A stretch of DNA of 16,251 nucleotides from Prevotellaceae bacterium (GTDB lineage: Bacteria; Bacteroidota; Bacteroidia; Bacteroidales; UBA932). The translations under genes were made by a program, and so were the position numbers. Location: contig JAIROF010000058.1 of the NCBI GenBank assembly GCA_031257655.1, forward strand, positions 1-16,251, in the 5' to 3' direction. Each line of letters begins with the position of its first letter. Position 1 is the first letter of the stretch. Positions 6,227-14,598 of the stretch are shown here, one piece after another. The notes below the pieces were generated by a model that did not search any database, was not told the origin of the DNA, and saw only the letters and a program-made list of their open reading frames with translations.

Positions 6227-9200
6227 TAACCACTTTCTTTGTCCACCCCGAGCTGCCGCTTACGATGAGCAGCTGGTGTGGCAGTTGGGGAAGGCTGATT
6301 TCGTTGATGCCGGCCTGCTTTTTGCCGCTGTATATTCGGCTTCCCTGGGTAGTGAATACGTCTATCGCTTCGGCAAAGGGGGTATTCACTATCAGCATAC
6401 CATTTTTGGTGTACACCAGAATTGTCGAAGCGCTCAGGCTGCCGACCGCTGTTTTTACCTTTTCTACCACCAGCACCTCACAGGAGTCGGCTTTTCCGCC
6501 GTCTTGCGCCGTCACCGTGATGATGGCGCTACCCGCAGCCAGCGCCGTTAGCAGGCCGGTTGTATCTACGGTTGCTACCGCTGGGTTGGTGGAGCTCCAC
6601 CCCAGGTTTTTGTTTGCCGCATCGCTTGGCTCAACAAGCGCAACCAGCTGCAAGGTATCGCCCACCTCCAGCTCGCAGCGGGCTTGGCCGAGCGATACGG
6701 CTTCTACCCTTACAGCCGGTGATACCGGAAGCAGCGCTACAATGTCTTGCTCGCCGAGCGCTGTGCTGTAAATCCGGAAATCGTCGTAGCTGTGGCTACC
6801 GTATGGATCGCTCGACCACTGCGACTTTCCAAGGTAGTTTTGCGTTGTATGCCCCAGGTGGGAGGGTTTTACCTCGTGGGCGTTTGTTGCCGTACCCACG
6901 AGCGCGCCATTCACGTAGAGGCTAAACAAATCTCCCCGCTGCGTTATGGCAATATGCACCCAGGCGCCTCTCGGAATGTCATGCTCAAAGTCGGCAACAA
7001 AAGTTTTACTTGTATCGCTGTTGTCGGCGGTAATCTTGTAGCGAATTTTGCCCGACAGGTAGGGGATTAGCGTCATAAAGCTTGCCGTACCGCTTCCGAA
7101 GTCAAACATGCGGGTGTTTTCTTCCCTGCTTTGCGGCAGGTTAACCCAGGCAGCAATGGTAAAGTCGTCCAGCTCGTCGGTCAGGCCATCGTATAGCTGG
7201 ACGTACGATCTGTCGGTAGCGCTAAGCGCCACCGCCGGCGAGCTGTCGCCGGGCGTCCAGGCGGCGTCGTTTTTGAGGGTTGCGTGAAATCCGCCCCAGT
7301 CGTCGTAGGCCATTTCGCCGGAATTTTCGTTGAAGCCAAGGTGCAGGTGCTGTCCGGCTACAGGGGTGGCAACCCTCACGGGGCTATCCTGCCGGTTGCC
7401 GGAGGGGTCGGCTATTTTGTAGTAGTAGGCTTGCCCGTTGGCGAGGGCTGTATCCACGTAGCGGGAGGTGGTAAGGTTCGCTGCAACGACCTCATACTCG
7501 GCGTTGGCGTCCGTTGTGCGCATCAGGTTGCAGCCCGCATAGCTTACAAAATCCCACGTCAGGGTAACTTTTCCGCTGCCGGCGGAGGCGAGGAATGGGG
7601 CAGAATCGCTCCCCACCGCTTTGAGCCTGTAGGTCAGCTGGGTAAAGGCGGGCAAATTTTCGTCCGCAAAGGAGAGGGTTACCCGGCTATCGGTGGCGCT
7701 TGCGGCAACGTAGGCCACCGTTTCAAAGGCAGCGCTGTCGATGCTTCGCTCCACGAGGTATCCCCGCCCCGTTTCGCCGTTCAGGTCTTCCCAGCGGACG
7801 GTAGCTTTGGTGTTGCCGCCGGATAGCGAGTAGGATGCCGATGGCTCCACCAGCTTCCACTCGTGCCGGTATTCGCCGGTGAAGGCCTGCTGCGAAGGGT
7901 TGGCGGCGTAGTACTCCCCTGCGAGCGTCAGGCTTCCGCCGAGTACAATGGCGCGGGCGTCCTGCACCCAGTTGTAGATGGAGTAGCGCTCAATGAAGCC
8001 GGCGGTATCCAGCACCTGCAAAATAGCCTTTAGATCGTTGAGCTGCTTTTGGGCGTTGGCGGCGGTGTAGGATTTGTCGCTATCGGGCCATCCGCTTTCG
8101 GTAGTCCAGTTTGCGCCGTTGTTCCATTCGGTAATCCAAAGCTTTCGGCCTGTTCGATTGTAAATTGCTTTGAGGTCGTTATACCAATTTTGGGGCGATT
8201 TTCCTCCCCAGTAGGCGTGGTAGGCCACGTAGTCCACGCGGTAGTTGAGCCGGTCGCACTCCTCCATAAAGCTGTAGAGCCAGGAGTTGTTGGTAACGGC
8301 CGGCGCCCCCAGGCGCATCCCCGACTTCATCATTTCCGGCCAATCGGCGATAGCGTCTTCCACCGAAACGTTGGCCTGCTCCTCGTGGTCGGGCTCATTA
8401 TAGCCCAGCAGGTGCGAAACATTGGCCTTGCCATATATTTCGCCAAAACCAGGCCACCAGCGCTGCTGCTTTATGGGGACGTACTCCTGGTTGGCAGCCG
8501 AGCTTTGGTCGGCGCTCCAGCTGTAAAACCAGGTTCCGTTTACGAAGTCGGTGGCGGGCTGCGATCCTCCGCCGGTTTGGCACCAGCCTTTTTTGGAAAC
8601 CCACTCCCACTTAAACACGCGAATGTAGGAAACCGAGGCGTTCAAGCCTTTGGGCATAGCGTCCACCTCCAGATCGCCCGTGTCGGCAATGAATACGCGG
8701 CTGTAGCCCGTACCGTCGGTGTTGTTTGCCAGGGTAGCCATGTAGCCACGCTTGAGCTTAAAGGAGCGCATGGCGTTGTTGAAATCGCCCAAGCCGCTGT
8801 ACGTGCTGACGCCGAACTTCTTGCCGACTCCCCCGAAGCTTGGCTCCGCAAAGGCCTCCAGCGCACCGGAGGCTGCGGCAATGCCGTTGGGGATGACCAC
8901 CGCGCCCGCGCCGTAAATGCTAACGCGAACGTTTTGGTTGTTGGCGGCAGCCGCGCCGTTGATGCGCACCTTGCTCAGCCAGCTGCCGATGACCACCGAA
9001 GGCTTGATGTTGTCGAAAAACAGCCAGGCGCTGTCGGAGGTAAGGTTTACGCTGCTGTTGGCGAGGGGGCTGACGCCGGTCAGGTGGAGGTCGGTTTTGC
9101 CCGATACGGCTATGCTTACGTTAAAGAACGCGGGATAGGCCACCACGCCGGCGTTGTCAATTCGTCGCTCGGCTTGGGGGTTATCGCTCTTGGAGGCGGG

Positions 9201-10328
9201 GGCAAAAGCGCCCGAAGCGTCGAACGTTGCCGCAGTAACCTCCATGCTGACTTCGCCAGCCGCATAGTTTTTACCGAAAATGATGTGAGGCTCTGCCGCA
9301 ACCTTGCGCAGCTGCAGGTCGGCAATGCTAAAAAGCCCCCACGACCCGCCAAAGGTAAGGTAGTACTGGCCTGCTTGGGCAGCGGTAAAGGTGAAGTCTG
9401 CCCGGTGCAAGACGCCCTGACTGGTGGAGGCAAAGTCGTGCGAGGCGATGGCGTTGGAGCCGTCGCTGCTTTGGCTCACGCCTGCGGTGATGGTTTTGCC
9501 GCCCGTTGAGTTCGACCAGTAGGCATGGAGCATGGAGAGCATGTAGGTGGCGTTGGCCTCGAGCGTCACGGGGTAGAGGTACTTTGCAGCGCTATAGCCG
9601 CTTCCGTCCCAGCGGATAAACATTATTCGCCCGCTGTAGGGTGCGCCGTCCAGCGTATGGCCGTTGGCGTGCCCCTCATGGACGTCGATGTAGCGCGCGC
9701 CGGAGGTTCCGTTTGCCGCGCTAAAGGGGGGCGTTCCGCCGGCTGCCGTCCAGCCGTAGTCTGTGGGTGCGCCGCTATTGCTGCCCTCCGTACCGGCCCA
9801 CCCTCCTATCAGGTTGTCGCCTTTCTCAAAGGGGTCGACCTCAACGCCGCTCACCACGTCGTAAACCGGCGCCAAGCTGCGAGTAGCAATGTAGTAGCCG
9901 TTCTGGTAGATGTGCACCGCGCCGTTGGCTACGGCGTAGCGGAACGTTTGCTCGGCGCTGTTGTCTGTTTGCAAAAGCATCTCCGGCGCGCTCAGGGGGA
10001 TGCTCCACGCCAGCTGCTCGGCATCGACGGAAGTCCTGAAGCCAACCCCCTGGGCGTTGCGGGCTTCCACATCCAGCCCGCGCCCCTGCGAAGAGGTTAC
10101 CCGCCCCTTAAGCTCAAGGGTGTAGCCGCCGCTATCGGGGGGCGCTACGGCGGTTATTTTTTCAACGTCCACCGCCGACGGATTTGTAAATGCTCGCGGC
10201 GCGGCAATCAGCGCCGTCGCCAGCTGCTCCTTTTGCGGCAGCGCAGGCTCCTGCGCCCCTGCCGGAGAGGTGATGCAGCAAAGTGTTGCAGCAATAGCTG
10301 CCGTAGTCGTAAATCGTAAATTGTACAT
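6219..10328 (-). CDS. Secreted multidomain GH128-like glycosidase with T9SS sorting domain
   Basis: This 1369-residue protein begins with a signal peptide (cleavage probably after GAGA25 or close by). Residues 61-342 are an unnamed two-part beta module also found in the neighbouring BNR protein. Residues about 343-580 lead into the catalytic domain with a conserved LKRGYMATLANNTDGTG and YSRVFIAD stretch. The catalytic region (about 590-800) matches the Glyco_hydro_cc/GH128 pattern: LLGYNEPD with acid/base Glu645, VDYVAYHAYW, and LWITEWN with nucleophile Glu734. Two FN3-like domains (about 825-985), a LamG/concanavalin-like domain (about 990-1198), a Big2-type Ig domain (about 1203-1285, GWSSTNPAVATVD) and a T9SS type A C-terminal domain (about 1292-1369, ending GWTKKVVKN) follow. 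Known GH128 enzymes cut beta-1,3-glucan; the substrate here is not certain. It is the second of two - strand genes, 103 bases after the BNR gene, with no terminator seen between them. Confidence 0.88.
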   Translation of the reverse strand: MYNLRFTTTAAIAATLCCITSPAGAQEPALPQKEQLATALIAAPRAFTNPSAVDVEKITAVAPPDSGGYTLELKGRVTSSQGRGLDVEARNAQGVGFRTSVDAEQLAWSIPLSAPEMLLQTDNSAEQTFRYAVANGAVHIYQNGYYIATRSLAPVYDVVSGVEVDPFEKGDNLIGGWAGTEGSNSGAPTDYGWTAAGGTPPFSAANGTSGARYIDVHEGHANGHTLDGAPYSGRIMFIRWDGSGYSAAKYLYPVTLEANATYMLSMLHAYWSNSTGGKTITAGVSQSSDGSNAIASHDFASTSQGVLHRADFTFTAAQAGQYYLTFGGSWGLFSIADLQLRKVAAEPHIIFGKNYAAGEVSMEVTAATFDASGAFAPASKSDNPQAERRIDNAGVVAYPAFFNVSIAVSGKTDLHLTGVSPLANSSVNLTSDSAWLFFDNIKPSVVIGSWLSKVRINGAAAANNQNVRVSIYGAGAVVIPNGIAAASGALEAFAEPSFGGVGKKFGVSTYSGLGDFNNAMRSFKLKRGYMATLANNTDGTGYSRVFIADTGDLEVDAMPKGLNASVSYIRVFKWEWVSKKGWCQTGGGSQPATDFVNGTWFYSWSADQSSAANQEYVPIKQQRWWPGFGEIYGKANVSHLLGYNEPDHEEQANVSVEDAIADWPEMMKSGMRLGAPAVTNNSWLYSFMEECDRLNYRVDYVAYHAYWGGKSPQNWYNDLKAIYNRTGRKLWITEWNNGANWTTESGWPDSDKSYTAANAQKQLNDLKAILQVLDTAGFIERYSIYNWVQDARAIVLGGSLTLAGEYYAANPSQQAFTGEYRHEWKLVEPSASYSLSGGNTKATVRWEDLNGETGRGYLVERSIDSAAFETVAYVAASATDSRVTLSFADENLPAFTQLTYRLKAVGSDSAPFLASAGSGKVTLTWDFVSYAGCNLMRTTDANAEYEVVAANLTTSRYVDTALANGQAYYYKIADPSGNRQDSPVRVATPVAGQHLHLGFNENSGEMAYDDWGGFHATLKNDAAWTPGDSSPAVALSATDRSYVQLYDGLTDELDDFTIAAWVNLPQSREENTRMFDFGSGTASFMTLIPYLSGKIRYKITADNSDTSKTFVADFEHDIPRGAWVHIAITQRGDLFSLYVNGALVGTATNAHEVKPSHLGHTTQNYLGKSQWSSDPYGSHSYDDFRIYSTALGEQDIVALLPVSPAVRVEAVSLGQARCELEVGDTLQLVALVEPSDAANKNLGWSSTNPAVATVDTTGLLTALAAGSAIITVTAQDGGKADSCEVLVVEKVKTAVGSLSASTILVYTKNGMLIVNTPFAEAIDVFTTQGSRIYSGKKQAGINEISLPQLPHQLLIVSGSSGWTKKVVKN

Positions 10329-10340
10329 AATGGGTAATAA

Positions 10341-10382
10341 TTAACGGTTAACGGTTAACGGTTAACGGTTAATGGTTAATGA
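10341..10382. repeat. Heptamer tandem array (TTAACGG) in the leader of the GH128-like gene
   Basis: Four exact TTAACGG units (10341-10368) followed by TTAATGG and TTAATGA. The array ends 12 bases upstream of the GH128-like ATG (gene on the - strand), inside the region where a ribosome would bind. Confidence 0.93.
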
Positions 10383-10431
10383 GCTGCTGGCGCGGGATTG
10401 CAGCAGGGGCAAGGCATACCTTCCCCTCGCT

Positions 10432-13400
10432 TCACTCCCTCAGCACCTTTTTCGTCCATCCGGCTTCTCCCCTCACGATGAGGATTTGCGTGGGCAAGCC
10501 GGCCAAGCTGATGCGCACCACGCCGGGCTGCTTTTTTGTGTAGCGCAGCCGGCTCCCAAGCATGGAGTACACCTCTACCGCTTCGGCAAAGGGGCTGTCC
10601 ACCCATAGCGTTCCGCTGGCAACAAAGAGGGTAACGGCAACTTCTGCCGCATTTTTGCGGTCGGTGTAGGTTTCGCTTCCCTGATGCTGCGCCGTATCCG
10701 GCGGGGCCGGGGGCGCCGGCGTTGTGTCCGGCAAGGTGGTATCCGGCGCAAAGCCGTTGGGGGCGTAGGCGCCGCTGGCGAAAGTCAGGCAGGCTACCTT
10801 GCCGACAGGCAAAGATGGGGGAGGCTCTTCCGCGTTTTCGCAAAATCCCGTCAGGGTTAGGCGCGGCTCGCAGGTTTTTTTTGCCAGCTCCAGCTCCCCA
10901 ATGCCGTACATCACGCCGGCAGCGCCGGAAAACAGGAGGTAGTACACGCCGGTGGCGGGAACGGTAAAGGCAAAAACACCCTGTTGCAGCACGTTCCTTA
11001 CTGTAGGCACGGGGAATGAGGCTGTGGCAAGTATTCCCTGCTCGCTCCTTGTGGTAGATATCGCCGTTGCCATGTTGCCGGGGCTTCCGTTGCTCCACCA
11101 CTCGTAGAGCATGGAAAATTCGTAGGCAACGCTTGCCTCCAGCGTCACGGGGAGGCTGTAGTAGCCGTATGCTCCGTCCCATCGGATGGTCATCAGCCGC
11201 GCGGTGTAGGGGCTTCCGTTGTAGGTGTGCGCCGCGTACGAGGCGGAGGTTGCATCCAGAAAGCGGACGCCGCTGCCGCTATTGGCCGGCTGCCACGTGG
11301 CTATGGGGAGGGTGTTGCCCCACCCGTAGTCGGCGGGGCTTCCGGCGCCAAGGTTGTTTTCGCCCGCTACGCCCGCCCAATTCAGCGCAACGGGCACAGG
11401 CGGCGGAAAGACCTCCTGCCCGTCCACCATGTCGGGCAGCTCCACGAGGCTGCGGGTGGCGGCGTAGCGCCCGCTATGGTAAACGTGCACTTCGCTGCCT
11501 GCCACCGCCATGCGGAATGTCTGCGCAAGGCTGTTGTCGGCTATGAGGAGCGGCTCTCCTGCCGGCGGCATGGCGGCGGCGTTGAGCCAGCTCAACGCCG
11601 CCTCGCCCAGCGCCAGGCGGTAGCCTTTTCCCGCGCGGCTGCGCGCTTCGAGCAGCAGGCTGCACCCCGGCACGGCGGCGAGCTGCGCTGCTACCTCTAC
11701 GCTGTAGTCGCCCGGCGGGTCGAAAGGCGCTACGCGAAGCGCCTCCTGCGGGGCAAGCGCTTTTTCGCCTTGCAGCGTGTCCTCCAGCGGGCTTTTTTTG
11801 GGCAGCGGCGGCGCAGCGCTTTCCGTATCAAACGCCGCCTGCGGGTAGAGCGCGCTTAGCGGCACTTCCGCTTTTGGCGTGCTGCGGCTCGACCAGCAGA
11901 GCGTTACCGGCGCCGACGGCGGCCCCGCCGCGCAGAGCAGCGCTATGGTGATGTTGTGCCGGTGCGAGGCTATGGCGTCGAAGCCAAAGGCATACTCCCG
12001 CACGTCGAGCGTTTTTTTGGTAAGCAGCGCCGTTTTTCCGTCCACCTCCACCGTAAGCGCTTCGGAGGCGCTCAGGTGCAAGGTGTATTCTTCGCCAAGG
12101 ACGGTTTCAAAAGCGCCCGACCAGCGTACGCTTTTCGCCTCGCCGGGCGCCCCGTCCATGCTCACGGCGCCTACAGCGGCGGCGCCAAGGGGCGCGGTGA
12201 AGTCCTCGCCGGCAAAATACGCTACCGTCAGCCCTGTTCCCTGCGGGGCATGGGGGTTGCCAAGCAGGTAGTCTATGACGGTTATTTTCCTGTCATAGCC
12301 AAGGTAAACGAAGGACAGGACGCCCTCCTTTAGGAGCGCTCTGTCCACCTGCGGCTCGGAGCAGAAGCGGCCTGCGTCGTGGTCTGCAAGCAGGCGCCAG
12401 TCCGCGTAGTCGGCGGCGGGGGTTGCCATGTAGATTTCGGCGCCGTTGGCCACCACGTAGGCGTTGTCGAAAGCGTCCAGCACGATTTGCGACCTGCAGT
12501 ACGAGTGGACGTTGTCGTCGCCGTTTTTGAGCAGCCGGTGGTGCAGCGTCCCGCTTTGGTCAAGGTAGTGGTGGTGGAGCACCGCCTTAGCCCTCGACGA
12601 GGCCCAGCTCGCATCGGTTTCGCTCCCCTCCATGTAGGAGTTGAGCACGTGCACCTGCCCTTTGCTGTCCGTAGCCTGCGACTCCTGGTTGATGTACCCC
12701 TTGTTGTAGGGAATATCCTTCAGCTTGAGGGTTGCCTGGCGCTGGCTCATGCAGGCTCCGGCAGCCCGGCTTTCGGTCCAGCCAATGGGGTCGGTTTGGG
12801 CAACTTGCAGGCCGGTCTTGTCGCGCCACGTTCGTCCGTGGTCGTCGCTGTAGCCGTAGTAGAGGTCGTGGTTGGAGGCGCCGCTAAAGTCGTCCCGCCA
12901 GCACCACGATACGTGTAGGCGTCCGTTCGGGTCGTAATCCATGCGGTTGATGTAGGCGCATGCGTTGGGGCTGGCGTCCATTCCCTGCACGTATCGCCCT
13001 ACGAGGGTCCACGCGCGGGTATCCCCGTCGTACTCGCGCAGGTAGCTGTCGCCGTCGCCGCTAAGCTTATAGCGGCACTCGAACAGCAAATTCCCGTCGG
13101 GCTTGCCGATAAAGCGCGGGTAGGTAACGTCGGGCACCGCCACGTCCATAACGTTGGTCGTTGCGCAAAAGTTCTCCGGCGTCCACTCCATGCTGTCGGG
13201 GTTGTTGGCCGAGCCGCGCAGCGAATGGGAGTAGCGGAGGTCGTCGTTGTGGTGGTCGTAGGCAAGGTGTATGGAGCCGTCGCGCCGGCAAATGCCCATG
13301 GAGATGACGTTGTGGGGGTCGTCCTCCGCGTTTCGGTAGGGGAGCGCCACCTCTTTCCACGCGCCCAGCGGCAGCTTTCGCCGGGCAATGCACACGTTGC

Positions 13401-13644
13401 GCGTGGCGCTGTAGTAAACGGCGTACTGGTATCCCGCATGGGTAAGGATGGCGTCCTGCTGAAAGGCCTGCCCCGACAGCTGCTCCTGCGAAGCCATGAC
13501 GTAGGCGCTGAGCGACGGGCAGGATTCGCCTACCCGCAGGCCGGCGGCTAAGGCGCCGCCTGTTGCCGCTGCTAATAAACTCGGTGACGATAGCAGCATA
13601 AGCGCTGCTGCCATTGATGCTATGGTATGCTTCTTTACCTTCAT
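10432..13644 (-). CDS. Secreted BNR_4-type beta-propeller protein with PA14-like and T9SS domains, possible polysaccharide lyase or hydrolase
   Basis: A 1070-residue protein with a signal peptide (about 1-26). Residues about 40-465 look like the BNR_4 beta-propeller: DPHNVISMGI (His111), LAYDHHND (His131, His132), an Asp box SDDHGRTW at 266-273 and YINQESQATDSKG. A PA14-like domain follows (about 470-590, starting GLTVAYFAG). Residues 638-923 are the module shared with the GH128-like neighbour. A Pro-rich linker (TPAPPAPPDT) leads to a T9SS type A C-terminal domain (about 995-1070, ending GWTKKVLRE), closely alike to the neighbour's. BNR_4 includes ulvan lyases (PL24/PL25), which use two propeller histidines about 20 residues apart; His111 and His132 fit that spacing, but many family members have no known activity. 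It is the first gene of the pair; an AT-rich leader precedes the ATG. Confidence 0.85.
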   Translation of the reverse strand: MKVKKHTIASMAAALMLLSSPSLLAAATGGALAAGLRVGESCPSLSAYVMASQEQLSGQAFQQDAILTHAGYQYAVYYSATRNVCIARRKLPLGAWKEVALPYRNAEDDPHNVISMGICRRDGSIHLAYDHHNDDLRYSHSLRGSANNPDSMEWTPENFCATTNVMDVAVPDVTYPRFIGKPDGNLLFECRYKLSGDGDSYLREYDGDTRAWTLVGRYVQGMDASPNACAYINRMDYDPNGRLHVSWCWRDDFSGASNHDLYYGYSDDHGRTWRDKTGLQVAQTDPIGWTESRAAGACMSQRQATLKLKDIPYNKGYINQESQATDSKGQVHVLNSYMEGSETDASWASSRAKAVLHHHYLDQSGTLHHRLLKNGDDNVHSYCRSQIVLDAFDNAYVVANGAEIYMATPAADYADWRLLADHDAGRFCSEPQVDRALLKEGVLSFVYLGYDRKITVIDYLLGNPHAPQGTGLTVAYFAGEDFTAPLGAAAVGAVSMDGAPGEAKSVRWSGAFETVLGEEYTLHLSASEALTVEVDGKTALLTKKTLDVREYAFGFDAIASHRHNITIALLCAAGPPSAPVTLCWSSRSTPKAEVPLSALYPQAAFDTESAAPPLPKKSPLEDTLQGEKALAPQEALRVAPFDPPGDYSVEVAAQLAAVPGCSLLLEARSRAGKGYRLALGEAALSWLNAAAMPPAGEPLLIADNSLAQTFRMAVAGSEVHVYHSGRYAATRSLVELPDMVDGQEVFPPPVPVALNWAGVAGENNLGAGSPADYGWGNTLPIATWQPANSGSGVRFLDATSASYAAHTYNGSPYTARLMTIRWDGAYGYYSLPVTLEASVAYEFSMLYEWWSNGSPGNMATAISTTRSEQGILATASFPVPTVRNVLQQGVFAFTVPATGVYYLLFSGAAGVMYGIGELELAKKTCEPRLTLTGFCENAEEPPPSLPVGKVACLTFASGAYAPNGFAPDTTLPDTTPAPPAPPDTAQHQGSETYTDRKNAAEVAVTLFVASGTLWVDSPFAEAVEVYSMLGSRLRYTKKQPGVVRISLAGLPTQILIVRGEAGWTKKVLRE

Positions 13645-13689
13645 GCTATTTTTGTAATTACAATTTTTACATTTTCACCCTACTACCGC

Positions 13690-13713
13690 CCACCCCTCCT
13701 TTGGGAGAGGTGG
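13690..13713. repeat. Hairpin upstream of the BNR gene
   Basis: Arms CCACCCCTCC (13690-13699) and GGAGAGGTGG (13704-13713) pair at nine of ten positions. It lies about 46 bases upstream of the BNR start and downstream of the orphan tail, with no T run on either strand. It may be a dispersed palindrome or a weak transcript end. Confidence 0.5.
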
Positions 13714-13752
13714 ACGGTGACAAAAAATTTCAAATTCCATTTAAACCGCCTT

Positions 13753-13830
13753 TCATTCCCCGCCGGAGGGCTGGTAGCCGGGCACAACGCTGCTATTATC
13801 GTCCCAAATGTTAATGTCCCTGTTTTCCAA
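13753..13830 (-). pseudogene. Orphan C-terminal fragment of a VVPGYQP-tail protein
   Basis: Read on the - strand this gives 25 residues, LENRDINIWDDNSS then VVPGYQPSGGE and a TGA stop. It aligns residue for residue with the end of the protein at 14599-15303 (LENENINIWDDNSS, VVPGYQPGGGG). There is no start codon or upstream coding sequence. The fragment overlaps the last 20 bases of the gene at 13811-14467 in a different frame. It is therefore the remnant 3' end of a third family member, or a tail duplicated by recombination. Confidence 0.8.
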
Positions 13831-13855
13831 AGGGCTGGTAGCCGGGCACAACGCT
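13768..13855 (-). repeat. Two copies of a 24-base tail repeat encoding SVVPGYQP
   Basis: Copies at 13768-13791 and 13832-13855 are identical and start 64 bases apart; a third at 14614-14637 differs by one silent base. All encode Ser-Val-Val-Pro-Gly-Tyr-Gln-Pro on the - strand at or near a stop codon. Identity at the DNA level, including third codon positions, contrasts with the lack of similarity further upstream in the two intact proteins. Confidence 0.92.
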
Positions 13856-14467
13856 GGGCATTGGCGGCAGCGGCGGTAGCGGTATGTTATCCGGTATTGT
13901 GTTAAAATCGTGGCTCCACGCCCTTCTGCAGTAGCGCAGCTTTCGCCCCTCTGCGGTAAGGGTAAACCAGATGCGGCTCTTCAGGTTTACCTCTATGGTG
14001 CGGAAAGTGGACAATGGTATTTGCTGGAAGCGGGTTTCTTTGGGAAATTCGAAAATCACCTCCGATACCCTGCCCGTGTTTGAATCAATGATCATCTTAA
14101 CGCCAAATAAGTGCCCTGTCGCCCGTATCCATGTCTTTTCTGCCGCCGAAAAAGCGTTGTTGACAATAGAAAAGGAATGTGGCCTTGTCCACGTTTCCTC
14201 CAGTACATCATCAATCATGTAGGGGGGGATTTCGCCGTTTTTGTAAGTCCACTTGGTGTAAGTAAGCTGGTTGTTGATGTTGTACAGGGTAACCCTATCA
14301 CCATAGCTGTCAATGTCGCACTTGTAGGTGTATCCGTTACCAGCTATTGTTTTGGTGCTTGTATAGTAGCTGACGTTTTGGTTGAACGCCTGAGGCCGCG
14401 CTACACCTGAAAACAGCGTCAGGCACACAGCAGACAGAATAAAAAACTTTACTTTCATACGCTTCAT
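13811..14467 (-). CDS. Small secreted protein of unknown function with VVPGYQP tail
   Basis: 218 residues with a clear signal peptide (hydrophobic FFILSAVCLTLFSGVA, cleavage probably near residue 25). The start could be the ATG at 14467 or the one at 14458 (MKVKFF), both in front of the same signal. The mature part begins with YYTSTKTIAGNGYTYKCD and is rich in beta-type strands, ending in a Pro-rich stretch (IPLPPLPPMP) and SVVPGYQPFGKQGH. It vaguely recalls small Bacteroides secreted DUF proteins, but I cannot assign a family. The last six residues (FGKQGH) differ from the tail of its neighbour because a duplicated 64-base stretch shifts the frame after VVPGYQP. Codon use is AT-richer than in the BNR and GH128-like genes. 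It follows another tail-bearing gene, 131 bases downstream of it; a role as immunity or accessory protein for the peptidase protein upstream is only inferred. Confidence 0.75.
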   Translation of the reverse strand: MKRMKVKFFILSAVCLTLFSGVARPQAFNQNVSYYTSTKTIAGNGYTYKCDIDSYGDRVTLYNINNQLTYTKWTYKNGEIPPYMIDDVLEETWTRPHSFSIVNNAFSAAEKTWIRATGHLFGVKMIIDSNTGRVSEVIFEFPKETRFQQIPLSTFRTIEVNLKSRIWFTLTAEGRKLRYCRRAWSHDFNTIPDNIPLPPLPPMPSVVPGYQPFGKQGH

Positions 14468-14472
14468 AATAT

Positions 14473-14536
14473 CACTTCACTTCACCTTACTTCGCCTTAC
14501 TTCACCTTACTTTACCCTACTTTACTGTACCTTACC
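14473..14536 (-). repeat. Decamer/pentamer array in the leader of the small secreted gene
   Basis: Units of 10 bases (TTCACCTTAC, TTCGCCTTAC, TTTACCCTAC and variants) run from 14473 to 14536 and end 5 bases upstream of the ATG at 14467. On the coding strand they are purine-rich (GTAAGGTGAA), so several weak Shine-Dalgarno-like AAGG words lie in the leader. Confidence 0.85.
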
Positions 14537-14571
14537 TCCGCGCTCTCTTTTGTTTGGAGAGGAAGCGGAGG
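14535..14571 (-). terminator. Hairpin between the two tail-bearing genes
   Basis: Outer arms CCTCCGC (14535-14541) and GCGGAGG (14565-14571) pair perfectly, and an inner CTCTC/GAGAG pairing is possible. It sits 28 bases after the stop of the gene at 14599-15303. It could end that transcript, but no T run follows on the - strand. Confidence 0.4.
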
Positions 14572-14598
14572 CAAAGACTTTCCCGCTCAGCGCACCGC

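Noticed and set aside
8049..9509. 486-residue open frame on the + strand inside the GH128-like gene
   Set aside because: It is an antisense shadow of the catalytic region that holds the NEPD and ITEW motifs. It has no start context or recognisable domain.
13690..13713. Terminator of the small secreted gene
   Set aside because: A hairpin is present, but no T run follows on the - strand and it has a mismatch, so I list it only as a hairpin.
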